A stretch of DNA of 64,000 bases from Terriglobia bacterium (GTDB lineage Bacteria; Acidobacteriota; Terriglobia; Acidiferrales; UBA7541): assembly GCA_020072785.1 (NCBI GenBank), contig JAIQGG010000006.1:62001-126000 (forward strand), written 5' to 3'. The position numbers and the translations under genes were made by a program. A model generated the notes under the pieces. The model saw nothing but the letters and a program-made list of their open reading frames with translations. It was not told the origin of the DNA and ran no database searches. Below, in pieces: positions 55,260 through 64,000 of the stretch (the first letter of the stretch is position 1; every line of letters begins with the position of its first letter).

Positions 55260-55522
55260 CTACACCAGGTCGATGAGGATAGAGATGCGCGAGGTCCCCG
55301 CAATTTTCCCCACACCCACAAGACGACCTACTCTCAACTTACGTTAATTCAACAATTTCTGAAATTGATCTTCCGGCCATTGCGTTTTTGCATCGACAGC
55401 GCGCAGCGAAGTTGTGGGAATTGAACGGCTTGCGAAAACAAACCTCCTGTCTAGGAGAAATCCACAAGAGCAGTGACAGCAAAGTGAGCGTTGCTAAACC
55501 ATGAGAAACAAAACTCATAAAT
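55260..55522. other. Intergenic region between the IclR gene and tRNA-Pro
   Basis: No gene seen. It holds a perfect 15-base palindrome CAATTTCTGAAATTG (55353-55367). The final part borders the tRNA 3' end and should be the right-hand junction of the catabolic island. The TTGGACCC or TTGGCACA repeat types of the other junctions were not found here. Confidence 0.5.
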
Positions 55523-55599
55523 TGGTCGGGGCGCCCGGATTTGAACCGGGGACCTCCTGCGCCCAAGGCAGGCGCGCTACCAGGCTGCGCTACGCCCCG
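55523..55599 (-). tRNA. tRNA-Pro (anticodon TGG), intact
   Basis: 77 bases fold as a complete cloverleaf: acceptor CGGGGCG/CGCCCCG, D stem GCGC/GCGC, anticodon stem CCTGC/GCAGG with loop CTTGGGC (anticodon TGG), T stem CCCGG/CCGGG with TTCAAAT, discriminator A and an encoded CCA. It is the integration target: its 3' 45-47 bases recur at 41377 and 32447. The intact copy lies at the core-genome side, next to nth. Confidence 0.97.
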
Positions 55600-55678
55600 A
55601 CACAACGATTCTAGCATCTCTTACCATGGCTGTTCTCGTGAGGATTCCAACTCGCGACTCGAGACCTGTCCGGCTTGC

Positions 55679-56392
55679 TCAGACCGTCTTGTCCTTCGAA
55701 TGGCACAGCGGCTCCAGGTTGCACTCCGCGCATTTCGGCTTGCGCGCCTGGCAGACCCGCCGCCCGTGCCAGATGATCTGGTGGGAAAAAAGAATCCATT
55801 TCTCTTTCGGAATCACCCGCATCAGATCCGCTTCGACCCCCTTCGGGTCTTCGTGCTGCGAAAGACCCAGCCGCTTCGAGAGCCGCAGCACGTGCGTATC
55901 CACCACCACGCCGCTGGCGATCCCGTACGCCGTGCCCAGCACCACGTTCGCCGTCTTCCGCGCCACCCCCGGCAGCGTCAGCATCTCTTCCATCGTCCGC
56001 GGCACCTTCCCGCCGAACTTTTCCACGATGGCCTTGCTTGCCCCCATGATCGATTTCGTCTTGTTGCGGAAAAATCCCGTCGGCCGGATCTCCTGCTCCA
56101 GCTTGCTCGGCGTCGCATAGGCAAATGCTTCCGGCGCCGGATATTTCGCGTACAGCGTCTTGGCCACTTCGTTGACGCGCACGTCGGTGCACTGCGCCGA
56201 GAGGATCGTGGAGACCAGCAGCTGAAACGGATTGTCGTGCTGCAGCTCGCAGCTCGCCGCCGGATACGCCGCATCCAGCCCCGCGAGGATCGCCGCCACC
56301 CGCTTGGCGTTCGCCCCGCCTCCCGCCGTTCCTGCTGATTTTGTCTTCTTGGCCGCTGCTGGTTTCTTCGCTGCTTTTTTCTTGGTCGCCAT
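55679..56392 (-). CDS. nth: Endonuclease III
   Basis: 237-residue DNA glycosylase/AP lyase for oxidised pyrimidines. The helix-hairpin-helix LPGVARKTANVVLG contains catalytic Lys146, VVDTHVLRL holds Asp165, and the [4Fe-4S] loop is C-x6-C-x2-C-x5-C (CQARKPKCAECNLEPLC) at the C-terminus. The first 30 residues are a Lys/Ala-rich tail not found in E. coli Nth. It lies 71 bases after rdgB on the same strand. Confidence 0.95.
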   Translation of the reverse strand: MATKKKAAKKPAAAKKTKSAGTAGGGANAKRVAAILAGLDAAYPAASCELQHDNPFQLLVSTILSAQCTDVRVNEVAKTLYAKYPAPEAFAYATPSKLEQEIRPTGFFRNKTKSIMGASKAIVEKFGGKVPRTMEEMLTLPGVARKTANVVLGTAYGIASGVVVDTHVLRLSKRLGLSQHEDPKGVEADLMRVIPKEKWILFSHQIIWHGRRVCQARKPKCAECNLEPLCHSKDKTV

Positions 56393-56463
56393 AAGCGCAA
56401 AACTATAGCACAGCCCGTTTGGTGCGGCCGCCTTCCGGCGGGCTCCTTCTTCTTCCGCCTCCG

Positions 56464-57069
56464 CTACACAAACAGCTGCAGCAATTTGCGAAACGCCCGC
56501 CCGCGGTGGCTGTACAGGTTCTTTTCCTCAGGGGCCATCTCGGCGAAGGTCTTGCCCAGGGCGGGGAAGTAAAAGATCGGATCGTAGCCGAACCCCCCGC
56601 CGCCCCGCGGCGCCTTCAGGATTTCCCCGTCCACCCGGCCGGTCACCACTGCCACCGCGCGCCCGCGTTCAGCCAGCGCAATCGCGCAGACGAAATGCGC
56701 CGCGCGCCCTGCTCCCGTCTTGCCGCGCAGCGCACCCAGCAATTTCTGGATTCGCCGCTCATTGCTGGCCTCCGCTCCGGCGTAGCGCGCCGATTGCACC
56801 CCCGGTGCTCCGCCCAGCGCCGGAACCACCAGCCCCGAATCGTCCGCAAAGACCAGCCCCTCGCGCAGCCGCGAATAGTACAGCGCCTTGCCCAGCGCGT
56901 TCTCCGCGAACGTCGCCGCGGTTTCTTCAAATGCCGGCAGAGACTCGAACCCCGGCAGCAGCTCCAGTTCCAGCGCAACGCCAGGCGCGAACACGCGCGC
57001 AAGCGCACGAAACTCCCGCAGCTTTCCGGCGTTGGACGATGCGAGGAACAACTTAGCGGGTGCGCGCAC
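56464..57069 (-). CDS. rdgB: XTP/dITP diphosphatase
   Basis: 201-residue HAM1/RdgB pyrophosphatase that removes deaminated purine nucleotides. Motifs: [12 protein letters not shown] at the N-terminus, [38 protein letters not shown] and [11 protein letters not shown]. The start overlaps rph by 17 bases. The order rph-rdgB is conserved widely, for example in Bacillus subtilis. Confidence 0.94.
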   Translation of the reverse strand: MRAPAKLFLASSNAGKLREFRALARVFAPGVALELELLPGFESLPAFEETAATFAENALGKALYYSRLREGLVFADDSGLVVPALGGAPGVQSARYAGAEASNERRIQKLLGALRGKTGAGRAAHFVCAIALAERGRAVAVVTGRVDGEILKAPRGGGGFGYDPIFYFPALGKTFAEMAPEEKNLYSHRGRAFRKLLQLFV

Positions 57070-57790
57070 TGAATTGCACGGGCAGGACGGCGCGCTGCTG
57101 TTCGGTCAGCCGGCGGATTCCCGCGGCGGCCAGCGCCAGCAGATCCTGCATCTCTCCGCCGGAAAACGGCTGGCCCTCGGCCGTGGCCTGAATCTCCACG
57201 AATTTCCCGCTTCCGGTCATAACCACGTTCATGTCCACTTCCGCGCGCGCGTCCTCTTCGTACGACAGGTCCAGCAGCGCGCGCCCGTCCACCATGCCCA
57301 CGCTCGTGGCGGCCACCGTGTCGGTCAGCGGCAGCGTCTTCAGTATCCCCGCCGCGACCATGCGCTCGAACGCCAGTGCCAGCGCGACGAACGCCCCGGT
57401 GATGGAAGCCGTGCGCGTTCCCCCGTCGGCCTGGATCACGTCGCAATCCAGCCACACGGTGCGCTCCCCCAGCGCTTTCTGATCGGTCACCGCGCGCAGC
57501 GAGCGCCCGATCAGCCGCTGGATCTCCAGCGTCCGCCCGGACTGCTTGCCCCGCGCCGCTTCCCGCGGCGTGCGCTGCTCCGTGGCCCGCGGCAGCATCC
57601 CGTATTCGCTGGTCACCCAGCCCTTGCCGCTGCCCTTCAGAAACGACGGCACCCCGTCATCCACCGTGGCCGTGCAGATCACCCGCGTGTTGCCCAGCTC
57701 GATCAGCACGCTGCCCTCCGCCGAGGAAATAAAATCCGGCGTGATCTTCAGGGACCGCATCTGGTCGGCGCTCCGGCCGTCAATTCGCAA
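57053..57790 (-). CDS. rph: Ribonuclease PH
   Basis: 245-residue phosphate-dependent 3' exoribonuclease for tRNA maturation. [11 protein letters not shown] at the start, [50 protein letters not shown] and [18 protein letters not shown] are diagnostic. The start is TTG at 57790 with GGAGGAAG just upstream, matching the family N-terminus. Part of the amidase-GerMN-rph-rdgB cluster. Confidence 0.95.
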   Translation of the reverse strand: MRIDGRSADQMRSLKITPDFISSAEGSVLIELGNTRVICTATVDDGVPSFLKGSGKGWVTSEYGMLPRATEQRTPREAARGKQSGRTLEIQRLIGRSLRAVTDQKALGERTVWLDCDVIQADGGTRTASITGAFVALALAFERMVAAGILKTLPLTDTVAATSVGMVDGRALLDLSYEEDARAEVDMNVVMTGSGKFVEIQATAEGQPFSGGEMQDLLALAAAGIRRLTEQQRAVLPVQFSARTR

Positions 57791-57879
57791 GACTTCCTCC
57801 TGCCCTTCCCAACTTATCTATTGATCCGCAGTACCCGCAATTCTCATCCCGTCTCTCACCGTCCGCAACGCGTCCCGCC

Positions 57880-58629
57880 TCACGGTTTCTTCTCCGCCGG
57901 GCTCAGTTTGCCGGGCGCCGTGCCGGGTGTCAACTTCGCCGGCGGCCCCGCTGCCGGAGCCGCCGTTGCGGCGGGCGCAACGATAGAGGGCTTCGCCGCG
58001 CCCGGCATCGTTCCCGGCGCTGCGGGCGCCGTGCTCCCTCCCGTTCTCACCACAAACGGTTCCGTCAGGTCCAGATGTCCCGCCAGTGTCTCCGTCTCCT
58101 GCCCATGTATCAGTATCTTCAGCCGCTGCACCTGCGGCACATTGGCTTCCAGCGTCCGCGTGATGGACTCCACCGCCAGCTTTTCACTTTCGATCCCGGA
58201 GGGCAGGGAAGTCGCCAGCGGCTCGGAGAAATCCGCAATCGCTGTGCCGTCCGGCAGGAGATAAAATTCCAGCAGCGCCGCGTCTGGCGGCAGGGTGCGC
58301 AGTTCCGTGTCCACCGGTCCCGCGAGCAGCGTGTTCAGCACCTGCTTGGCCCGCAGCACCGGCTCGTTCGTCAGGGGCAGCTCCACCGTCACGGCAGCCA
58401 GTCCGCCGTCTTCCTCCGGCGAAGCCCAGAACAGCTGGGCCTTGACCCGCGGCTCCCCTGGCGCAACTGCCACCGGCTGCGAAAGCTCGCGCCGCGCCTG
58501 CTCGATCGACTGTGCTTGCAGCCGGGCCGCGCGCTGGATGCGCCGGCGCAGCACCGGAAAATAGATCGCGCCGGCCACTACCGCCGCCGCCAGCCCGGCA
58601 ACCAGCCAGACACGCCAGCGCGGACTCAT
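57880..58629 (-). CDS. GerMN-domain protein, membrane anchored
   Basis: 249 residues: an N-terminal TM helix (about 8-26), a coiled region, then a GerMN domain at about 60-190 (AVTVELPLTNEPVLRAKQVLNTLLAG, ADFSEPLA, ITRTLEANVPQVQRLKILIHGQ) and a Pro/Ala-rich tail. GerMN domains occur in cell-envelope and spore proteins; here the organism is presumably not a spore former. It overlaps the amidase stop (ATGA) and precedes rph. B. subtilis has gerM-rph-rdgB in the same order. Role unknown; envelope-linked. Confidence 0.82.
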   Translation of the reverse strand: MSPRWRVWLVAGLAAAVVAGAIYFPVLRRRIQRAARLQAQSIEQARRELSQPVAVAPGEPRVKAQLFWASPEEDGGLAAVTVELPLTNEPVLRAKQVLNTLLAGPVDTELRTLPPDAALLEFYLLPDGTAIADFSEPLATSLPSGIESEKLAVESITRTLEANVPQVQRLKILIHGQETETLAGHLDLTEPFVVRTGGSTAPAAPGTMPGAAKPSIVAPAATAAPAAGPPAKLTPGTAPGKLSPAEKKP

Positions 58630-59438
58630 GGCTGCGCTCCCGGGACCTGCGCGGCGTCGTAAACCGCCTTGAATTCAGCCACCGCGCGCGCAAGGGCGCT
58701 GGCCACGTCCGGTCCCATCTGCTCCAGCACCGCGCTATCTTCCACGGAGACGCTCGAGAGTTCCACGGCGATGGCCGGCAAGGCCAGCGAGCGCAGTTGC
58801 CGCACCGGGGCCGTCTGCGCGCTGCTGGGTGATCCTTTGAACCGCTGCGAGAACTCGGCCTGCGCGAGCTCCGCGAGCCTGCGGCTCAGCGGCAGCGCCG
58901 CGGCCTGTGCCCGGTCCCACGGCAGCAGCCTGCCCGGCGCCGGCGCCGCAGCCGGAAAGTCCGGCAGCGTATAGACGCGCACGCTGCCGGGCAGCCCGGT
59001 CGAACCGATGTGCAAGGTTATAAAGACCGCCCCGCGCTGCGCATTGGCCATGGCCGCCCGGTCGTCGAAGGAAGGATTGTCGTTGCCTTGCCGCGTCAGC
59101 AGCACGGAAAAGCCCTGCTTTTCCAGCGCCGCGCGGATCTGCGCCGCAAAGCTCAGCACCAGCTCGCTCTCGCGCATCCCGCCCGTGCCCCGCGCTCCGG
59201 GATCCGTCCCCCCGTGCGCCGGGTCCAGCACCACCATCCGCAACCCCGTCCGCTGCTGCGGCGGCTCGGTCTGTGGAGCGGCCTGCGCCGCGGCTGGAAT
59301 CGTCGCCGGCGTCTGCTGTTGCGCTGCATTCGGCGCGCTCCTGCCTGCGGGCGCTGCCGGCGTCTGCGCGCACGCCCCGGGAATCAGCATGCCGGTCAGA
59401 AATAGAAGGAAAGCCGCGATACGCACGTCGAGCAGCAT
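58626..59438 (-). CDS. N-acetylmuramoyl-L-alanine amidase (Amidase_3)
   Basis: 270 residues: signal peptide 1-24 (ending ACA), Ala/Pro/Gln-rich spacer, catalytic domain from about 65. Zinc ligands are visible in LDPAHGG, MRESELVL and FITLHIGS, with the catalytic Glu in AIAVELSSVS. Cleaves the bond between muramic acid and peptide during division or turnover. It overlaps the GerMN gene by four bases. Confidence 0.88.
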   Translation of the reverse strand: MLLDVRIAAFLLFLTGMLIPGACAQTPAAPAGRSAPNAAQQQTPATIPAAAQAAPQTEPPQQRTGLRMVVLDPAHGGTDPGARGTGGMRESELVLSFAAQIRAALEKQGFSVLLTRQGNDNPSFDDRAAMANAQRGAVFITLHIGSTGLPGSVRVYTLPDFPAAAPAPGRLLPWDRAQAAALPLSRRLAELAQAEFSQRFKGSPSSAQTAPVRQLRSLALPAIAVELSSVSVEDSAVLEQMGPDVASALARAVAEFKAVYDAAQVPGAQP

Positions 59439-59477
59439 ATCAAAAATGCCCGCCCCGCGGTGCCGCCCGCGGCAATC

Positions 59478-62400
59478 TTATGGCGCAGTCAGCGACTCCA
59501 GATGCGCCCGGCGCAGCAGTTCGTTCACGCGCGGCAGGTCCTGCGCTGTTATTTCCTTCCAGCGGGAGACCACGGAGCGCCGCGCCTCCAGGAGCCCGCT
59601 GATGGCTGCCGTGGCATCTGCCGATGGCGCGGCGTCCGCGCTTTCCACAATGTTCATCAACGCCCTGAGCGCCTCGGGCAGCGAGCGCGGCGTTTCGTCT
59701 TCGTCGCCGGGAACGCTCAGCCCGAAGACCCCCTGGCCCACGCCGCTCTCCGGCGCCAGGACGCCACGCACTTTTGCATCGAGGGCCGCAAGCTCTTCGC
59801 CAAGCTTCTTGTTTTTCCCGACCTTGTCGCCGAGGGCCTGAATTTGCGCGCGTACCCGTCCGGCTTGTGTTGCGATGGCCGCGGCCTCCCCATAGGCCCC
59901 GGCGAGGCTCTGGTCTGCTTCAAACTGCCCCGCCAGATCTTCCCCCGAAACATTCACCCGCGGGTCCATCTTCACGACGAGCGGCTCGGTCATGCTCTTG
60001 CCGTTCACCGTCAGACGCACGCTGTAGTTTCCCGGCAACGCCCACGGGCTGGGTGTATCGTACTGCGAAGAGGGCATCCCGGCGGGCGCCGGATAGCGCA
60101 GGTCCCAGACCAGGCGATGCATCCCCGGAGCGGAGGCCAGCGGCGCAGCCGGATGCACCCAGTACATCGGGATAGGGAGCGAGGCCGGAGCAAGACTCTG
60201 CGGCTTGTCGTCGCTCGCAAAGCGCCGCACCAGCTTTCCCGCCGCATCGAAAATCTCCAGCAGCACGGGCGTCGCCGGCGTCTCCTTCAGGTAGTAATCG
60301 AGCAGCGCGCCGTTTGGCGGATTCTCTCCGAGCGCCTCGTCGAAAGGCAGCGGCGTTCCCTGATCCGAGCCCGGGCGGACGCGATAGGCCGTTTGCGGGC
60401 GGAAGAGCCATGCGTCCGCCGCAGCGACCCGCGCGTTGCTCTGCCGCAGCGGCGTCACGTTGTCCAACACCCAGAAGGAGCGGCCATGTGTCGCGATCAC
60501 CAGATCGTCCTCGTGCACCACCAGGTCGCGCACCGGCGTCACCGGTAGATTCAGCTGCAGCGGCTGCCAATCCTCCCCGTCGTTGAACGACACGAACACG
60601 CCCGTCTCCGTGCACGCATACAACAGCCCTTGCCGCGCGGGGTCCTCCCGCACGCAGTTGACGTAGCTGCCCTCCGGGATGCCCCGTGCGATGCGCTGCC
60701 AGCTCTTCCCGAAGTCCCGCGTGCGGTAGAGATAGGGCTGCAGGTCGTCGAGGCGGTGGCGGTCCACCGCGGCGTAGGCCGTGGCGGCATCGAAATGCGA
60801 AGCTTCCAGGTGCGTCACCTTGCTCCACGCCGTGACTTCCGCGGGCGTCACGTCCTGCCAGGCCTTGCCTTCGTCGCGCGTCACCTGGATGACGCCGTCG
60901 TTGGTGCCCGCCCAGATCTCCCCGGCGCGCACCGGCGAGGGCGCGATCGTGTAAATCAGCCCCCGGGTCTTGCCCGGCGCTCTGTTTGCCGCCGCCGAGG
61001 CATCCAGATTTCCCGGCACCCCGGGGTCTTCGTGCCCCAGTTCCGGGCTGATGATCTGCCAAGAATTTCCCTCGTCGGCCGTGCGGAACAGCACTTGCGC
61101 GCCGAAGTACAGCACATGCGGATCGCTCGGCGAAAAGACCAATGGCAGCGTCCACGTGCGATGATATCTGCCCGCATACGCCAGCGTCGGGGGCACCGCG
61201 CGGTTCTGCTCGGTCTTCAGGTCCTGCCGCGAGACGAATCCTCCGTACACCACCCCCGGGTGCAGCGGGTCGGGAGCGATGGACCCGCTCTCCTCGCCGG
61301 CATCGATCGGCCGCCAGTCGTGGAAATTCAGCGCCCGGTAGATGCTGCGGCTCGGCGTGGCCGCGGCTCCGCTGTCCTGCTGTGCTCCATAGACCCAGTA
61401 CGGGAAGCGGTTGTCCGTGGCCACGTGATAAAACTGCCCCGTCGGCTGGTTGTACCAGGAGCTCCACGTCTCCCCGCCATTCCTCGTGACCACCGCGCCC
61501 TGGTCGCTTCCCACAATCATCCGCCGCGGCTCATCCGGATCGATCCACAACGAATGATAATCGTCGCCGCCCGGCGCGCCCTTGATCGCCGTGAAATTCT
61601 TTCCGCCGTCCTGCGAGCGGTACAGCGATGTATTCGGCACGTACACCGTATCCGCGTCCTTGCTGTCCACGATCACTTCGCCGAAATACCAGCCGCGTCC
61701 CCAGATGCGCTTGTCCGTGGAAACCCGCGCCCAGCTCTCCCCGCGGTCGTCGGAACGGTACAGCCCGCCCTCCTTGGCATCCACGATCAGGTATACCCGC
61801 CGGGCATCGCTCGGCGCGAAGGCTATGCCCATGCGCCCCAGCCCCTCCGGCGGCAAGCCGTGTCCCGTAATCTGCTCCCAGTGCTCGCCGCCATCCGTCG
61901 TCCGGTACAGCCCGCTCCCCGGCCCTTTCGACGGCGGATAGACGTTCCACGGCGGACGCCGCGTCTGCCACAGCGCCGCAAAAATCATTTTCGGATTGCG
62001 CGGGTCCATCGCCAGGTCGATCGCCCCCGTGTTTTCGTCATGAAACAGCACCCGCTGCCAGCTCTTCCCGCCATCCCGCGAACGAAACACTCCGCGCTCG
62101 CGGTTCGGCCCGTAGGCATGTCCCAGCGCCGCGACGTACACCGTGTTCGCGTCCCCCGGATCCACCACTATTCGCGCGATCTGCCGCGTCTCGCCCAGCC
62201 CGATGTGGCTCCAGCTCTTCCCCCCGTCGCTCGATTTGTACATTCCGTTGCCGTAGGTGATGTCCGAGCGCATGTCGGCTTCGCCCGATCCCGCGTAGAT
62301 CACGCGGGCATCCGACGGCGCCACCGCGATCGCTCCGATGGAGGCAATCGGCTGTCCATCGAAAATCGGTTTCCACGTGCGCCCCGCGTCATTCGTGCGC

Positions 62401-62633
62401 CACACTCCGCCGCCCACCGCTCCGAAATAGAAAACGTCCGCTTGCCCGCGCACGCCCGTGACCGCCAGCGCCCGTCCCCCGCGAAACGGCCCGATCGGTC
62501 GCCAGCGCAGCTCTTGGAACAAACTCGGATCAACCGTCGGACTTTCCGCCGGCGCAGCCGCCACCCGCCCAAGCCCGAATAGAGATGCCAGCAGGAAAAA
62601 AATGGCCAGCCACGCACCGTGCACTGTTTTCAC
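59478..62633 (-). CDS. Secreted sortilin/BNR-repeat (Vps10-type) beta-propeller protein
   Basis: 1051 residues: signal peptide 1-27, then two beta-propellers built from BNR/Asp-box repeats (SSDGGKSW, SRDGGKSW, TTDGGEHW, SDDRGESW, SQDGGKNF, TRNGGETW, TRDEGKAW), similar to xyloglucanase/sialidase-like and sortilin N-terminal folds, and a C-terminal region with a coiled helix. Often annotated as a glycosyl hydrolase, but catalytic residues are not evident; a surface-binding role is equally likely. The start is GTG at 62633 with GGAGAG upstream. Common in Acidobacteria. Confidence 0.82.
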   Translation of the reverse strand: MKTVHGAWLAIFFLLASLFGLGRVAAAPAESPTVDPSLFQELRWRPIGPFRGGRALAVTGVRGQADVFYFGAVGGGVWRTNDAGRTWKPIFDGQPIASIGAIAVAPSDARVIYAGSGEADMRSDITYGNGMYKSSDGGKSWSHIGLGETRQIARIVVDPGDANTVYVAALGHAYGPNRERGVFRSRDGGKSWQRVLFHDENTGAIDLAMDPRNPKMIFAALWQTRRPPWNVYPPSKGPGSGLYRTTDGGEHWEQITGHGLPPEGLGRMGIAFAPSDARRVYLIVDAKEGGLYRSDDRGESWARVSTDKRIWGRGWYFGEVIVDSKDADTVYVPNTSLYRSQDGGKNFTAIKGAPGGDDYHSLWIDPDEPRRMIVGSDQGAVVTRNGGETWSSWYNQPTGQFYHVATDNRFPYWVYGAQQDSGAAATPSRSIYRALNFHDWRPIDAGEESGSIAPDPLHPGVVYGGFVSRQDLKTEQNRAVPPTLAYAGRYHRTWTLPLVFSPSDPHVLYFGAQVLFRTADEGNSWQIISPELGHEDPGVPGNLDASAAANRAPGKTRGLIYTIAPSPVRAGEIWAGTNDGVIQVTRDEGKAWQDVTPAEVTAWSKVTHLEASHFDAATAYAAVDRHRLDDLQPYLYRTRDFGKSWQRIARGIPEGSYVNCVREDPARQGLLYACTETGVFVSFNDGEDWQPLQLNLPVTPVRDLVVHEDDLVIATHGRSFWVLDNVTPLRQSNARVAAADAWLFRPQTAYRVRPGSDQGTPLPFDEALGENPPNGALLDYYLKETPATPVLLEIFDAAGKLVRRFASDDKPQSLAPASLPIPMYWVHPAAPLASAPGMHRLVWDLRYPAPAGMPSSQYDTPSPWALPGNYSVRLTVNGKSMTEPLVVKMDPRVNVSGEDLAGQFEADQSLAGAYGEAAAIATQAGRVRAQIQALGDKVGKNKKLGEELAALDAKVRGVLAPESGVGQGVFGLSVPGDEDETPRSLPEALRALMNIVESADAAPSADATAAISGLLEARRSVVSRWKEITAQDLPRVNELLRRAHLESLTAP

Positions 62634-62782
62634 GTCAGGTTCTCTCCGCGGAAGTAAGTATGGAACAAGTTTGTCTGGGATCGGGACACAGCGCAGGAAT
62701 TTTAGAGGTCCCCGCCGGTCAAGTCAACGCGCGGGCTGCGGCTGCGCCGCGCCGGGGTTCGGAACAGAAAAGGCGGACGTCT

Positions 62783-63244
62783 CTACGCCGGCTGGCGACG
62801 GTAGCGGCGATGGCGGCGCCGGTATTCGCGCCGTTCGCGCTCCCTGGCGCGCCAGATCTTCCGCTGGTGCGGATTCAGCGCGCTCATCACCTGCCGGTGC
62901 ATGGTCCTCCGGATTTGCCGGATCCTCAGCCTCTTCTGCACCGGCGTCAGCGAAGGATTGTTGCGCACCGCCTGCACCTGCGCTCTCCCGTTTTCCCGGA
63001 TCTGCTGCAGTTGCTTCTTCTGCTCCGGGGACAGGTTCAGTTTCCGGTCGTCCACTTCCTCCGCCTCCGCGCCCGGGCCCTCCTCCTGCGGCGGGGCCTG
63101 GGTCTGCGGTTGATTCTGGGGCTCGCTCTGGGATGGGGCTGGCGCGGCGCCGGCGTCCTGCGCAGCCAGCGCCGTCCGCGGCAGCGCCGCGGCAAGAAGC
63201 GCAGCCGTCAGAACGGTAAGCAGCAGGGAAAATTGTTTTCGCAT
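62783..63244 (-). CDS. Small exported protein, Spy/CpxP-like helical segment
   Basis: 153 residues: signal peptide 1-26 (ending ALA), an acidic Gln/Pro-rich linker to about residue 65, then LNLSPEQKKQLQQIRENG and SALNPHQRKIWRARER in a strongly basic helical region ending in Arg/Tyr-rich RRHRRYRRQPA. The LxPEQ...LxP(H/E)QR pattern recalls Spy/CpxP-type periplasmic proteins and LTXXQ repeats. The ATG at 63244 with GAGGA six bases upstream is used. Function unknown. Confidence 0.65.
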   Translation of the reverse strand: MRKQFSLLLTVLTAALLAAALPRTALAAQDAGAAPAPSQSEPQNQPQTQAPPQEEGPGAEAEEVDDRKLNLSPEQKKQLQQIRENGRAQVQAVRNNPSLTPVQKRLRIRQIRRTMHRQVMSALNPHQRKIWRARERERREYRRRHRRYRRQPA

Positions 63245-63363
63245 GATCGTCCTCACAGACCTCTATAGGACTCTAGCGGATTCCATGGAACCAAGGCTTG
63301 GCAGAAACCTCAATATGAATCAACAACCCTTCGGAAGGGGAAAAGTTTCGAAATGGGGCCGTA

Positions 63364-64000
63364 CTAGTCTGCGTGCTCGGTGGTGGCTTCCAACGAGCCG
63401 GCCACCACAGGCCCGGCAACCCGCGTCGCCGGCAGCAGCGTGCGCAGGCCATAGATCGCGAATCCCGCCGCGATGATGAGCACGCCAAAGACCAGCCCGT
63501 TCATCCCCAGGAACTCCTCGCGCTGGCTGCGCACTACCGAGAGGCTCAGCAGCAGCATGGGAAAGACGCCCAGAAGCACGGCCCCGGCCAGGCCCCCGGG
63601 CACGCGAAACGCCCGCCGCAGTTGCGGCTCGCGAATGCGCAGCGCCACCAGCGTCACGAATTCCAGCGACAGGCTGGCCCCGTACAGCATCACGTCCAGC
63701 GTCACCAGGCGCTCGAATCCCAGCCCCAGGCACAGCGCCCAGCCCGTCGCGCAGACCAGGATGGCCACCCACGGCGCCCTCGTCTTAGGGTGCACCTTCG
63801 CGAAAAACTTCGGCAGCATTCCATCCTGGGCCATGGCCAGCGGCAGCCGCGAATAGCTCATCACCAGGGCGTTGAACATCCCGAAGCCGCTCATCATTCC
63901 GCCCAGCACCAGGGCCACGCGCAGCCAGTTCCCGCCGATCAGCCCGGCCAGGTCGGCCCACGACCCGGTTTCGAACGCCGCGGCCGGGATCCCCGTGAGG
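63364..64000 (-). CDS. Amino-acid permease (APC superfamily), C-terminal part, cut by window edge
   Basis: At least 211 residues, open to the right edge of the window. Family segments: GGMMSGFGMFNALVMSYSRLPLAMAQDGMLPKFFAKVHPKTRAPWVAI (helices 8-9 of APC transporters) and further TM helices with RVPGG. The N-terminal half is outside. It would import an amino acid or polyamine; specificity unknown. Confidence 0.85.
   Translation of the reverse strand, partial: LTGIPAAAFETGSWADLAGLIGGNWLRVALVLGGMMSGFGMFNALVMSYSRLPLAMAQDGMLPKFFAKVHPKTRAPWVAILVCATGWALCLGLGFERLVTLDVMLYGASLSLEFVTLVALRIREPQLRRAFRVPGGLAGAVLLGVFPMLLLSLSVVRSQREEFLGMNGLVFGVLIIAAGFAIYGLRTLLPATRVAGPVVAGSLEATTEHAD

Noticed and set aside
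32494-55522. Integrase, transposase or plasmid genes within the islands
   Set aside because: I looked for tyrosine and serine recombinase motifs in all larger frames and found none; only the att-like repeats remain.

Overview
The window is GC-rich bacterial chromosome, densely coded, and most likely from an Acidobacteriota member. That placement is inferred from the mix of gene families: a carboxypeptidase-regulatory-domain TonB-type receptor of about 1170 residues, a sortilin/BNR-repeat exoprotein of about 1050 residues, a complete alternative complex III, pentapeptide-repeat and GerMN proteins, and a GCAGGGC/GCCCTGC hairpin of a type that litters acidobacterial genomes. No rRNA or marker gene is present to prove it.

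Layout. (1) 1-13.7 kb is core-like: the 5' part of DNA polymerase IV, a patatin-type outer-membrane phospholipase, a DMT transporter, a short CaiB-type CoA transferase, a hypothetical gene interrupted by an in-frame TAG, a PilZ protein, a membrane pentapeptide-repeat protein, a hibernation-factor/cold-shock fusion, a phosphoribosyltransferase/hydrolase pair and RecQ. (2) 14.1-32.2 kb is one long respiratory cluster on the plus strand: an Rrf2 regulator, a diheme cytochrome (NarC-like), narGHJI, an outer-membrane porin, narK, then actABCDEF (alternative complex III). narG carries a deletion of about 31 codons plus a frameshift. The missing part holds the aspartate that should bind molybdenum, so this nitrate reductase is either decaying or mis-assembled. 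(3) 32.4-41.4 kb is a potassium-uptake island: kdpFABC with two extra small membrane proteins, a KdpD split into two divergently transcribed genes, and KdpE. (4) 41.4-55.5 kb is a catabolic island on the minus strand: an IclR regulator, a TonB-type receptor, a stand-alone lipoyl protein, 2-oxoacid dehydrogenase E1 alpha and beta, a two-subunit B12-dependent acyl-CoA mutase, a thiolase, an SMP-30 hydrolase and an acyl-CoA ligase. (5) 55.5-64 kb is core again: tRNA-Pro, nth, rdgB, rph, a GerMN protein, an amidase, the BNR-repeat exoprotein, a small periplasmic protein and an amino-acid permease.

The strongest structural signal ties regions 3 and 4 together. The 3' 45-47 nt of tRNA-Pro, including the encoded CCA, occur three times in the same orientation: the intact gene at 55523-55599 and partial copies at 41377 and 32447. 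This is the expected scar of two tandem integrations at the tRNA 3' end, one island bringing Kdp and the other the catabolic operon. I see no integrase in either, so both look immobilised. Short tandem repeats beside two of the junctions look like recombinase arm sites.

The best candidate for an undescribed system is the island-B operon. A 2-oxoacid dehydrogenase E1 pair has only an 80-residue lipoyl carrier (no E2 acyltransferase, no E3) and is directly coupled to a B12 mutase with unusual CoA-pocket residues, next to its own receptor and regulator. Two matching inverted repeats flank the receptor/regulator pair and may be the regulator's operators. The substrate cannot be read from the sequence.
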